8,299 nucleotides of DNA from Akkermansiaceae bacterium UBA3385 (GTDB taxonomy: Bacteria > Verrucomicrobiota > Verrucomicrobiia > Verrucomicrobiales > Akkermansiaceae): NCBI GenBank assembly GCA_002358905.1, contig DEPT01000008.1, positions 1 to 8,299 of the forward strand. Direction: 5' to 3'. Position 1 is the stretch's first letter. Each line of letters opens with the position of its first letter. Below the pieces are notes generated by a model. The model had not been told where the DNA came from. It worked only from the letters and a program-made list of their open reading frames with translations, and searched no databases. The translations under genes were made by a program, and so were the position numbers. This document shows, one piece after another, positions 1-7,127 of this stretch.

Positions 1-262
1 CCTCGGCCACCTTGCGACCATATCGGTCAGTTTCCTTGACATTGATGGTCAGTTTACGGCCCTTGCTTGTCTTTTCCAGATAAGCAGTAGCCTTATCTGC
101 ATAGGGTTGGCCTTTTTCCGGGGCGTCGATACCCCATATCTGCACCTTGGTACCATCCTCCAGGTGCAGGGTGTCGCCATCCACCACGCGTTTGCAGGTG
201 CCAGTCAGCGTTTCTGCCAGCAGAGGGCAGCAGAGTAGCATATAGAGTAGTATTTTTTTCAT
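1..262 (-). CDS. Thermonuclease (SNase)-family secreted protein, N-terminal 87 residues, cut by window edge
   Basis: The family cleaves DNA or RNA phosphodiester bonds with calcium, usually outside the cytoplasm. Residues 1-16 (MKKILLYMLLCCPLLA) form a signal peptide, with likely cleavage before ETLTG. The mature part begins with the SNase core: VVDGDT at 26-31, VQIWGIDAPE at 40-49 and DRYGR at 79-83. By alignment to Staphylococcus nuclease, the calcium ligands D30 and D46, the general base E49 and R83 are present. The residue matching catalytic Arg35 is Q41, which is unusual. The ATG overlaps the TGA of the preceding gene as ATGA, so coupled translation is likely. There is no Shine-Dalgarno site; the bases before the start are pyrimidine-rich. 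The C-terminal half lies outside the window, so activity cannot be judged. Family assignment is firm; catalytic competence is uncertain. Confidence 0.88.
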   Translation of the reverse strand, partial: MKKILLYMLLCCPLLAETLTGTCKRVVDGDTLHLEDGTKVQIWGIDAPEKGQPYADKATAYLEKTSKGRKLTINVKETDRYGRKVAE

Positions 263-1305
263 GATTGGGAAAGGGGCTTCAAGGCCCGGCGGGCGCGGAC
301 CCAGTCTCTGACCAGCCACGCGCATGCGGGAATGAGCAGAGAGCAGATGAATGCCCAGATGCACTCGTGATACTGCTCCCAGGGGAGGGCGAGCTGAGCC
401 TTTTCCGGGTGGGTGGCCGGGTATACCACGGGCAGGGTGGCACCCGGGGTGTAGTAGCGGGCGTCCTCGCCGTTGCGGCAGCGCAGGATGAGGGTGTGGG
501 GTGTTGCGTCGTGGAATATCACATCGAGGTAGATGACGTGCCCCCAGGTGAAGCCCCTGGGGCCTGTTTTTTCGCCCAGGTAGGAACCGAGCACCGTGGC
601 GGTGTTGTGGATGCCGGTGCGGTTGAGGTGGTGAACTTTGCTGATTTCCGCTATGCTCACGCCAAGGCTGAACAGCCCGAAAAGAATCCCGCAGATGAAG
701 ACGACCATGTTTCTTTTCAGGCTCAGATTCCTGTAGAGTTCTTCCCGGGTTCTCCGGTCGAGCTCTACTGCTTCGCTTCGGGGCTCAGTTGCCTGCGCGT
801 GCTCAGCCAGCAGTTCCAGTAGTGAATCTGCATCGGGCGTGTCGATGAAGCCCTGACCCGTGATTCGCGGTAGTTCCTGCCAGAAGGATTCTCCCGCCTC
901 TATAGTGAAAAAGACCGAGGCGCAGTTGTTGCCGCGGTGTTCCACCTTGGCCAGCATGTCGGTAGTGAGCGGGTATTCTTCCACCAGCTGCGCACCCCGG
1001 CTGACGATGGCGCGGCTGTTAGTGAGGGTATAGTGCGTCTGGCCGGTGGTGTAGAGATACCAGAGCAGCTTCACCAGCTGGCAGGCAGGAATCGCCAGGA
1101 GAATTCCCGCCAGTATTTTTACCCATGTTGCGACCATGCAGCCCAGGCTGTGCCTGCCCAGGAAAGCAATGAGCCAGACCACGCAGACTGTTGCCAGCAG
1201 CCGCAGGAGTTTTGGCCTGAGGCGTAGAAAGCGTGGGCGGGCGTGCCAGAGCACACGCTCCTCCGGACTTAACTGCCGGAGTACCTCTTCCGGAGGGTTA
1301 GTCAT
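259..1305 (-). CDS. Membrane protein with bacterial PH-like domain and DUF3592-like domain
   Basis: This is a 348-residue protein with four predicted membrane segments at about 35-51, 61-85, 199-218 and 313-332. The segment after the first pair (about 86-168) contains YTLTNSRAIVSRG (92-104), a pattern typical of bacterial PH-like (bPH/DUF304-type) domains. The second half is a soluble beta-rich loop between two membrane helices. It includes NTATVLGSYLGE (234-245) and GATLPVVYPATHPEKAQL (288-305), which resembles the DUF3592 arrangement of helix, beta barrel and helix. No catalytic motif is visible. The start ATG lies inside the end of der (8-base overlap), preceded by a weak GAGTGAGA purine stretch. 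The stop overlaps the start of the thermonuclease gene. The function is unknown. The domain names rest on recognised sequence patterns, not a search. Confidence 0.85.
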   Translation of the reverse strand: MTNPPEEVLRQLSPEERVLWHARPRFLRLRPKLLRLLATVCVVWLIAFLGRHSLGCMVATWVKILAGILLAIPACQLVKLLWYLYTTGQTHYTLTNSRAIVSRGAQLVEEYPLTTDMLAKVEHRGNNCASVFFTIEAGESFWQELPRITGQGFIDTPDADSLLELLAEHAQATEPRSEAVELDRRTREELYRNLSLKRNMVVFICGILFGLFSLGVSIAEISKVHHLNRTGIHNTATVLGSYLGEKTGPRGFTWGHVIYLDVIFHDATPHTLILRCRNGEDARYYTPGATLPVVYPATHPEKAQLALPWEQYHECIWAFICSLLIPACAWLVRDWVRARRALKPLSQS

Positions 1306-2713
1306 TTCTCACTCGGGAACGGGGCGAGAGCACGATGGGCACACCAGCTGCCTTGATGCGGGAGCGGATGGTGTTGCGCAGGTACTGGGCGTAGCTGTCG
1401 GCCAGCAGGCGCTTGTCATTCACAAACAGCACATAGGTGGGCACGGGAATGGTGGTGTACTTCTCATTCACCGCCGTGGTGGCGTAGAAGAGCTTGAGGC
1501 GCTTCTTGAGCACGCGGTGCTGGCCGGGGGGATTCATCTCCATGGCACGCTGGAGCAGGCGGTTCAGCTCGCCCGTGCCGGGCATGTTGAGAGCCTCCTG
1601 CTGCACGCGGGCAATGCTCTTGAAGATGGAGTCGATGCCCCAGGAATCCTTGGCGGAGACGATGGCTACGGGCGCGTAGTCCAGGAAGAAGAGGTTCTCT
1701 TTGATGTGCTCCTTCACGGCCTCCTTGCGGGCGCTCATGGGGGCATCCGGGCAGTAGAGGTCAAACTTATTGACAATGATGATGCAGGGCTTCTTCTCCT
1801 CGGCAATGATGGAGCCGATGCGGCGGTCCTGCTGAGTGACGCCGGCGGCCATATCGATGACCAGCAGGCAGATATCGGCACGGCGGATGGCGCGCTCGCT
1901 TCGCATGGCGGAGAAGACCTCCACCGAGGTGTCGCGCTTGCTGCGGGGTCGCATGCCGGCGGTATCGATGAGCACATAGCCCTGCTCGCCGCGGGTATAG
2001 GGCACATCGATGGCATCGCGCGTGGTGCCCGCTACGTTGGACACGATGGTGCGCTTATCCTGCAGAATGGCATTCACCAGGGAAGATTTGCCGGCGTTCG
2101 GACGGCCTACGATGGCTACCTTGATGGGGGAATCCTCGGTGACCTCCTCCTTTTCGGGCTCATCGATGGGGGTGGCAGCGGCATCTGCCTCGGCTTTCTT
2201 GGGCGTGGCACCCAGGGATTTGAGCATGGCATTGAGCTTGTCGGCCAGGCGGGGGAAGCCACGGCCATGCTCGGCAGAGGTGAATACATAGTCGGAGAAG
2301 CCCAGGTCGGCAAACTCCCCGAGGTTGAGCTCCTGCTTTTCGGTGTCAGCTTTGTTGAGTACCAGCAGCACGGGCACCTTGCTCTTGTGCAGGTGGGCGG
2401 CGATGGTGCGGTCGATGGGGGTGAGGTGGTCGCGGCAGTCGCACACGAACATGATGTAGTCCGCGGCGTTCATGGCGATGTCCGCCTCCTGCGTCACCTG
2501 GGCGGCAAAGCCGTCATCCAGCGTACTGCCGATACCGCCGGTATCCACCACCAAGGCATCAAAATCAGTAATGCGCACCGGGGCGCAGAGGCGGTCGCGG
2601 GTGACGCCGGGCTGGTCATGCACAATGGCAATGCGGCGGCCCACCATGCGGTTGAAAATGGCAGATTTGCCCACATTCGGGCGGCCTACGATAGCGATGG
2701 TCGGAGTAGACAT
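1298..2713 (-). CDS. der: Ribosome biogenesis GTPase Der (EngA)
   Basis: Der is an essential tandem GTPase that binds and matures the 50S ribosomal subunit in the cytoplasm. This copy has 471 residues, a usual length. The first G domain has GRPNVGKS (10-17), GVTRDR (36-41), DTGG (57-60), NKAD (120-123) and TSAEH (145-149). An acidic linker follows (about 170-196). The second G domain has GRPNAGKS (203-210), GTTRDA (229-234), DTAGMR (250-255), NKFD (315-318) and SAKD (353-356). The C-terminal KH-like domain spans about 378-465. All nucleotide-binding motifs are intact, so the protein should be active. The ATG is 3 bases after the stop of the upstream secreted-protein gene, with no Shine-Dalgarno site before it (bases are CCCCTTCTAATCT). 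Its placement inside an operon of envelope proteins is unusual, though no functional link is shown. Confidence 0.98.
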   Translation of the reverse strand: MSTPTIAIVGRPNVGKSAIFNRMVGRRIAIVHDQPGVTRDRLCAPVRITDFDALVVDTGGIGSTLDDGFAAQVTQEADIAMNAADYIMFVCDCRDHLTPIDRTIAAHLHKSKVPVLLVLNKADTEKQELNLGEFADLGFSDYVFTSAEHGRGFPRLADKLNAMLKSLGATPKKAEADAAATPIDEPEKEEVTEDSPIKVAIVGRPNAGKSSLVNAILQDKRTIVSNVAGTTRDAIDVPYTRGEQGYVLIDTAGMRPRSKRDTSVEVFSAMRSERAIRRADICLLVIDMAAGVTQQDRRIGSIIAEEKKPCIIIVNKFDLYCPDAPMSARKEAVKEHIKENLFFLDYAPVAIVSAKDSWGIDSIFKSIARVQQEALNMPGTGELNRLLQRAMEMNPPGQHRVLKKRLKLFYATTAVNEKYTTIPVPTYVLFVNDKRLLADSYAQYLRNTIRSRIKAAGVPIVLSPRSRVRND

Positions 2714-2716
2714 AGA

Positions 2717-3559
2717 TTAGAAGGGGCGTTCAGATGTTTTGCGAACTTTTTCGGAACCGGGCTTGGGTGCTACATAAGGAGTCAGCCCCACGGGCATGAT
2801 GCCCTTGCCAGTGCTGATGAGATCCACCAGTCCGCCCGTGCGCTTGTACAACTTAGCAGAGGAACGCTTGCCGTGCGTATTCATGATGGAGTAGGTGTAG
2901 AATTCCGGGGAAGACTGGCAGAGCAGGTGCAGATTCTGTGCACTGTCCAGCAGCACGCTGGGTTGCATGAAGTTCAGGTATTCAGCCAGGTAGCAGGCAC
3001 CTATCACCTGGTTGGTGTCTTTGTTGATGGCCTGCCCGAAAATGCATTCCTTCCCGTTTACAACGGCAAGGCGCAGACTCATCACAATGCGTTGTCCGCG
3101 TGCCTGGATGTTGAACTCCTTGAGCTTGCCCCCGTTTGTCAGGGTGAAGAGCCCTCTGTTGGAACTGTAGGTACTCTGGCCATCCGGCATGCGGATAGTC
3201 GCAACTGCGGCATAATTACCAGCTGAGCGCAGCCGGTAAAGGGATGCCAGATTGAATTCGAATGAACGTGTGGAGCCCGGGGTGAGCTCCAGTTCCGGGA
3301 ATCGGCCTGCGGCAATCGGACTTACAGGGGCGGATTCTCCGCGCTTGGTCATGCTGAAGTTCAGCCATGGGCGCCCGGGAGTGTTTTTCAGGGCAATGGA
3401 GGCATCGGTCTGGTTGATAATGGTGAGGCGCAGAGCCACGTCTTCGCCCACAATGAAATCCTTGCGGACGGGTTGGAGACGAATCTCTACCTGGGCAAAA
3501 GTCTGGCTGCTCAGCAGCAGACAGAGAAGGGTAAGCAGAATATGGTATATGTTTTTCAT
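2717..3559 (-). CDS. Secreted protein of unknown function with Ig-like N-terminal half
   Basis: The protein has 280 residues from the chosen start. An in-frame start at 3622 exists but would put the signal peptide 21 residues in and overlap the preceding gene; starting at 3559 puts MKNIYHILLTLLCLLLSSQT first, a clear Sec signal with likely cleavage after FAQ (23). Residues about 24-140 are beta-rich, with KDFIVGEDVALRLTIINQTD (33-52) followed by ELTPGSTRSFEFNL (91-104) and SAGNYAAVATIRMPDG (112-127). That is the strand pattern of an Ig-like fold. The second half (about 145-245) contains LLDSAQNLHLLCQSSPEFYT (203-222), loosely like a propeller-type blade. The tail is basic and proline-containing. 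No catalytic motif is visible. It follows the pseudokinase gene by 8 bases and precedes der by 3. A possible AGGA lies about 12 bases before the start, too far to be typical. I recognise no named family. Confidence 0.8.
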   Translation of the reverse strand: MKNIYHILLTLLCLLLSSQTFAQVEIRLQPVRKDFIVGEDVALRLTIINQTDASIALKNTPGRPWLNFSMTKRGESAPVSPIAAGRFPELELTPGSTRSFEFNLASLYRLRSAGNYAAVATIRMPDGQSTYSSNRGLFTLTNGGKLKEFNIQARGQRIVMSLRLAVVNGKECIFGQAINKDTNQVIGACYLAEYLNFMQPSVLLDSAQNLHLLCQSSPEFYTYSIMNTHGKRSSAKLYKRTGGLVDLISTGKGIMPVGLTPYVAPKPGSEKVRKTSERPF

Positions 3560-3567
3560 AAGATTTG

Positions 3568-4929
3568 TTAGTCCTGGTTGTCGGGGAAAGAAACGCGGAA
3601 ACCGCAGTTCGGGCTGCTCCAATCGCGGGAAGAAACAGGGCAGGGGACGCCCTGTTCATCCACCAGCAGATAAATGGTACCGGGGTATGCAGCAGTAATG
3701 GGGGACTCCATTTCCGAACGGCTCCATTCCAGCGATGCCAGGTCTGCCCGGACGGACTTCAAGGTCTGGAGCTGGTTTGCCGTGGGAATTTGCCCACCTT
3801 TGAATCGGGCGTACAACTGAGCCTGAAAGTACGAAACTCCGGTTACAGCGCTTTCGCGGTCCCCACGTTCCCACTGTACATTCCAGTTTTTCGGGGTAAG
3901 GTCGGCATGCTGTTCCGGCACAGTATCCAGGAGTTCCTGGCGTTGCTCCTCGTCCCATTCTTCGAAACGTTGCATGAATTCGGCGTATTCCTGTACACTC
4001 ACAGGATAACGCATGATTTGTTCATTCTGCCCGTTGGTGCTGCACATGATGCGGGACTGCCCGATGGCTTCAATGGTCTCGGGCTCTCCCATTCCTGCAA
4101 CACCGCCCAGGCAGGTAAGGCCCACTATTATGGCGACTCCGGCGCCAACCTGGGTGCCCCAGCGGCGTATGAACTGACGGAACTGTTGCACTTGCGGGGT
4201 GCGGCAAATCCGCTCTGCGGCGCGTGTCAGGCTGTTCGTGCCTTCTGTCGGTTCTTCTTTTAGCTGGATAATAAGATTGTTAGCCGTTTCCTTCAGCTCG
4301 CCCCATTCCATGAACTTGCCTTCGGAGCCCACCTGCAGCCACTTCAGCAGGGTCATGACTCGCCCTAACCCCGGTTCCTTCTTTTCCGGGCAGATGGGCC
4401 ACAAGGCTGCGGCTGTGGCTTTCATCTGGTCTGATTCTCTGGTTATGGTGCCATCCCGAAGCGGTGAAATGAAATGGACCTCTCCGTTATCCTCCACAAA
4501 GATGGATGAAGCCAGCAGCGGCATAGCATTCAGCCCCTTTTCGTTGCACAGCTGGTACATTTCCGCCGCCGCAGAAACCACATTGCAAATCAGCTGGACA
4601 CTCAGCTTCTCTCCTGCCGAGGCAATATCGGCCAGAGAACGTCCCTGGGGCATTTCCTGCGTCAGGAACCAGATGCCATCGGCGCGAAGTGATTCAAAAA
4701 CATCGGCTATATGCGGAATGCCATTGGTTGCCACGCGGTGGCGTGCCTGGGCCAGGAAAGCAACCTGTTCAGCGTGCGGAACACCGGGTTGCAGCACTTC
4801 CAGCACGACAGAGCGATCCACATGCGTCTGCTGTGCTTCATATAAAGCGGTGTTCTCACGTAGTTCGATAAGCCGGGTCAGGGAATAGACGCCGAGCGTA
4901 TGCGGCAGTTCTGGGAAAATGGCGTTCAT
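3568..4929 (-). CDS. Pseudokinase-transmembrane-degenerate SUMF1 (FGE-like) fusion protein
   Basis: The protein has 453 residues. Residues about 13-160 follow a Ser/Thr kinase layout but lack its chemistry. The beta-3 segment reads VVLEVL (41-46), with Glu44 where the ATP-binding Lys belongs. A hinge-like QEMPQGRSLADI follows (91-102). The catalytic-loop region reads MPLLASSIFVEDNGEVHFIS (136-155), which resembles the HRDxxPxNIxVxxxGxVxxxDFG pattern with HRD and DFG both lost. A membrane helix lies at about 259-280. The outer part (309-448) resembles the formylglycine-generating-enzyme/SUMF1 fold: YPVSVQEYAEFM (308-319), AVTGVSYFQAQLYARFKGG (361-379), IPTANQL (381-387), EWSRSEM (401-407) and NCGFRVSF (441-448). 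It is short for the family. Kinase-SUMF1 fusions are known in the PVC group (chlamydial Pkn1). Its ATG overlaps the upstream TGA by 4 bases. It is probably a binding or scaffold protein, not an enzyme; that is inference. Confidence 0.82.
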   Translation of the reverse strand: MNAIFPELPHTLGVYSLTRLIELRENTALYEAQQTHVDRSVVLEVLQPGVPHAEQVAFLAQARHRVATNGIPHIADVFESLRADGIWFLTQEMPQGRSLADIASAGEKLSVQLICNVVSAAAEMYQLCNEKGLNAMPLLASSIFVEDNGEVHFISPLRDGTITRESDQMKATAAALWPICPEKKEPGLGRVMTLLKWLQVGSEGKFMEWGELKETANNLIIQLKEEPTEGTNSLTRAAERICRTPQVQQFRQFIRRWGTQVGAGVAIIVGLTCLGGVAGMGEPETIEAIGQSRIMCSTNGQNEQIMRYPVSVQEYAEFMQRFEEWDEEQRQELLDTVPEQHADLTPKNWNVQWERGDRESAVTGVSYFQAQLYARFKGGQIPTANQLQTLKSVRADLASLEWSRSEMESPITAAYPGTIYLLVDEQGVPCPVSSRDWSSPNCGFRVSFPDNQD

Positions 4930-6218
4930 TCTGGGAGGGGGAGTTCGGGAAGGAAATCGCTTACCGGCACAGCTTCCTCATAGGCAGGAACCAGTCCGTC
5001 ATCCGGCAGCAGGCTGTTGGTGGGAGTATACTGGCGGCGGCGCTGACGGTTGTTCAGCACCTGCTCCTGGAGGATGAGTGCGGAGGGAGAACTGATGCAG
5101 TCCAGAGGTTCACCCTTGTAGTATAGCTTGGCGGTAAAACCATAATAGCGCAAGTCTCCGTATGCATCAAGCTGTTCCTGCGTAAGCGGGGGCACAGAAT
5201 AACTGACCACCAGGTGTTCCTCCCAGTTGCGCCAGTCCGGTTTTTCATTCTGCCAGGTCAGCTGCGGCGTGGCCATGCGGGAAAATTCGATGCGGCGGCC
5301 ACTTACCAGGTCAAAGAATTGAATTGTGATGTAAATATCATCCGGGCGGACTTCTTCTCCCGGTGCCAGCAGCACCGGCAGCAGCATGTGTACTTCTTCT
5401 CCGGTGTCCGGGCTGTAGCTGCGCTTTACCTGGTGCGGCCCGAATGACAGTTTGCCGCGCATTTCGCTGGGCTGGTCAAAACCGTAGGTGAGTCGCCGGG
5501 CTGCCCGTTCGAAATAAGAACCGGCTTTATCCCGCATCTGGAATACTCGGATGTAGAATTCGCGTGCTTTCTTCGGGTTCAACAGTTTATCGTATGCCAT
5601 GCCGTAGTAGTACAGCAGGGCGGGGTGCTCCGGTGCCAGAATGGCACCTTCCTCCAGACTCAGGATGCAGAGGCGCATGTCGCCGGCGGTCATGGCGGCA
5701 ACACCCTCGCGGATGAGTCGGTCTACCTCCTCTCTGTCCTCGGGGCTCAGTGAGCTTGTGGCCTCATGCAATGCGGTAGCCGGTGCATCCGTTTCTGCCT
5801 GTTCCTGCTCCGTTTCCGGAAAATCCAATCCACCTTCCTGGGCCAGAATGGTATCGACATCACGCACCCGCAGGGGGGGCGGTGCGTCTTCGTCATTGGA
5901 TGGTGAGGTATTGGCCGCAATGCCGGCAGACCCCTGGGTGTTCTGCTCCATGTGAGCCAGTGCTTCAGCTTCGATGACAGCCAGTTGCGCCTGAGATACC
6001 TCCAGAGAACGAGTGTAGGCCATGTCCAGCCGGCGGGTGACACCCACTCCCAGTATGGATAGCTCAGTGGCAATCGTTGCCAGCAGCAGTGCAACGGCCA
6101 CGCGGCGGGAAACTAGGGCATGCAGCAGCTTTCTGCCGCAGCGTTTGCAACGCGGCAGAATACGTGCAACCACACGGCTCCGGCAGGATTCAGCCGGCTG
6201 TTTCCTTGTTTTGCTCAT
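4926..6218 (-). CDS. Single-pass membrane protein with TPR-like region
   Basis: The protein has 430 residues from ATG 6218. A longer reading from TTG at 6296 is possible but overlaps the previous gene by over 100 bases and adds a non-conserved-looking leader, so I prefer 6218 (29-base overlap). The N-terminus is strongly basic with a CKRCG motif (24-28). A membrane helix follows at about 39-60, so the bulk should be periplasmic. Residues about 65-155 are acidic and proline-rich, probably a linker after a short helix. TPR-like helices occupy about 158-245, including EGVAAMTAGDMRLCILSLEE (171-190) and PALLYYYGMAYDKLLNPKKA (199-218). The remaining 180 residues are beta-rich, with DIYITIQFFDLVSGRRIEFS (294-313), of unknown fold. 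No catalytic residues are evident. A protein-protein interaction role is inferred from the TPR-like part. The TGA overlaps the next ATG. Confidence 0.82.
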   Translation of the reverse strand: MSKTRKQPAESCRSRVVARILPRCKRCGRKLLHALVSRRVAVALLLATIATELSILGVGVTRRLDMAYTRSLEVSQAQLAVIEAEALAHMEQNTQGSAGIAANTSPSNDEDAPPPLRVRDVDTILAQEGGLDFPETEQEQAETDAPATALHEATSSLSPEDREEVDRLIREGVAAMTAGDMRLCILSLEEGAILAPEHPALLYYYGMAYDKLLNPKKAREFYIRVFQMRDKAGSYFERAARRLTYGFDQPSEMRGKLSFGPHQVKRSYSPDTGEEVHMLLPVLLAPGEEVRPDDIYITIQFFDLVSGRRIEFSRMATPQLTWQNEKPDWRNWEEHLVVSYSVPPLTQEQLDAYGDLRYYGFTAKLYYKGEPLDCISSPSALILQEQVLNNRQRRRQYTPTNSLLPDDGLVPAYEEAVPVSDFLPELPLPE

Positions 6219-6978
6219 ATTCCAGGATTTCACCCTTGTAGCGGGCAAGCAGTGCCTGCATGAATGCTTCTGCTGGCTGACCACAGGCCGGATCAAAACC
6301 GCCGTAGGTCATGCCATCCATCCGAATCTTTCTTCCCTTTACCGTGGCGTAGGCCACACCTTTGTAGCCCTTGCCCCACTGGCGCAGGTCAAGTCGGGAA
6401 ATCTCTTCCACTCGGAACTGCTGCCCTGCCGCGGTCACCAGGTCTCCCTCCAGAGCCATCACCCGGCGGCGCGTGCGCAGAATGAAATACACAATCACAC
6501 CGCTGATAAGCATGCACACGCAGCCGGCCAGCCACTGCTCACGGATGGCGGCGGTGTCGAAAGCGTGTTCTGCCGGTTTAACCGGGAAATGCATGCGCCC
6601 GGTGTAGGCGGTCCAGCAATCTGCCCAGCTTTTCCGCATGGCGGCATAATCGGCTGCTTCGGGCGGTGTGGAGGTCATGGCTGCGCAGTCAGCGGGCAGG
6701 GGATACTTTCCTTCGGCCATCCACTCTCCTTCCACCTGTTCGGCAGTAATCAGCGGACGGGCTGCGGCAGATGCTGTGTCCCAGGGCGTTGACTGGCTGG
6801 CTTCTGCGCCCAGTCTCGCAAATGCCTGGTAGGAAAAATAGACCTCGTTCGCTTTCCGGTATCCTATTGCGCCGTCGTAAAAGAAGTACAGCCCAAATCC
6901 AAAAAACGCAAGCAGCACTATCCCGAAACGCACAAAGGTGTCGCGGGTGGGTCGGCAGATTATCGGGGAACTCATCAT
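6190..6978 (-). CDS. Two-pass inner-membrane protein of unknown function, first gene of the operon
   Basis: The protein has 262 residues from ATG 6978. ATG 6975 is equally possible, and a GTG at 6984 lies too close to the candidate -10 box. A short basic N-terminus precedes a first membrane helix (about 15-33). A soluble segment of about 110 residues with several Trp and Cys residues follows, then a second helix at about 149-167 and the basic stretch RTRRR (169-173). By the positive-inside rule both ends are cytoplasmic and the middle is periplasmic. The cytoplasmic tail (about 174-250) is beta-rich and ends in a helix (AEAFMQALLARYKG), a layout reminiscent of a PH-like domain, but this is weak. 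No catalytic motif is visible. The start lies about 9 bases after a good -10 box, so the operon probably begins here. I recognise no named family. Confidence 0.8.
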   Translation of the reverse strand: MMSSPIICRPTRDTFVRFGIVLLAFFGFGLYFFYDGAIGYRKANEVYFSYQAFARLGAEASQSTPWDTASAAARPLITAEQVEGEWMAEGKYPLPADCAAMTSTPPEAADYAAMRKSWADCWTAYTGRMHFPVKPAEHAFDTAAIREQWLAGCVCMLISGVIVYFILRTRRRVMALEGDLVTAAGQQFRVEEISRLDLRQWGKGYKGVAYATVKGRKIRMDGMTYGGFDPACGQPAEAFMQALLARYKGEILEYEQNKETAG

Positions 6979-6987
6979 CTGCACGTC

Positions 6988-7016
6988 ATTCTACCACAGT
7001 GCGCGTGCTCTGCATA
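6988..7016 (-). promoter_or_regulatory. Candidate promoter for the minus-strand operon
   Basis: Reading the minus strand, TAGAAT lies at 6993-6988 (five of six matches to TATAAT) with TG one base upstream (TGGTAGAAT), an extended -10. A weak -35, TATGCA (7016-7011), sits 17 bases upstream. The start codon at 6978 is 9 bases after the -10, so the predicted leader is only a few bases. The -10 is convincing; the -35 is not. Confidence 0.5.
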
Positions 7017-7071
7017 GCTAAAAATGCCGTCCCGTGCGCATGCTGACGCGTTAGGTGCGCATGTGCGCGTT
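6999..7071. repeat. Cluster of GTGCGC(A/G)TG elements in the divergent intergenic region
   Basis: GTGCGCATG occurs at 7034-7042 and again at 7055-7063, 21 bases (two helical turns) apart. Related copies are GTGCGCGTG at 6999-7007 and GTGCGCGTT at 7063-7071. The core TGCGCA is self-complementary, so each exact copy could be a binding half or full site. They sit between the two divergent promoters, where an operator would be expected. Chance in GC-rich DNA is not excluded. Confidence 0.35.
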
Positions 7072-7091
7072 CAACCTGACATAATAAAGGC

Positions 7092-7120
7092 TTGCCAACT
7101 GGGGGTATTCCTGCTAGTCT
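7092..7120 (+). promoter_or_regulatory. Candidate sigma-70-type promoter for the polysaccharide deacetylase gene
   Basis: TTGCCA at 7092-7097 (five of six matches to TTGACA) is followed by a 17-base spacer and TAGTCT at 7115-7120. TG one base upstream of the -10 makes it an extended -10 (TGCTAGTCT). The -10 itself matches TATAAT at only three positions. Only 7 bases separate it from the ATG, so transcription would start at or next to the A of the start codon. Confidence 0.6.
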
Positions 7121-7127
7121 ATGTGGC

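Noticed and set aside
265..822. Plus-strand open frame of 185 codons opposite the PH-like/DUF3592-like gene
   Set aside because: The opposite strand encodes a protein with clear membrane helices and known domain patterns; this frame has none.
2714..2760. Possible internal promoter for der (TAATCT next to the start codon)
   Set aside because: No -35-like sequence lies at a workable distance, and the -10-like bases directly abut the ATG, so transcription would begin inside the gene.
1136..3226. Plus-strand open frame of 696 codons opposite der and the secreted-protein gene
   Set aside because: It lies wholly opposite well-supported genes, spans their junction, has a composition rich in Gly, His and Asp with no recognisable domain, and Der on the other strand has every expected motif. 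Long antisense frames are common in GC-biased DNA.
3560..3622. Upstream extension of the secreted-protein gene to 3622
   Set aside because: It would bury the signal peptide behind 21 residues that overlap the end of the previous gene.
3565..4263. Plus-strand open frame opposite the pseudokinase/SUMF1 gene
   Set aside because: The minus-strand frame has a coherent domain layout and a 4-base overlap with its neighbour; this one has no recognisable domain or start context.
6219..6296. TTG start at 6296 for the TPR-like protein
   Set aside because: It would overlap the previous gene by more than 100 bases using a rare start codon, while an ATG at 6218 gives a sensible membrane-protein N-terminus.
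6022..6792. Plus-strand open frame of 256 codons opposite the two membrane-protein genes
   Set aside because: It crosses the junction of two overlapping minus-strand genes and shows no recognisable domain; it is most likely a mirror of their codon use.
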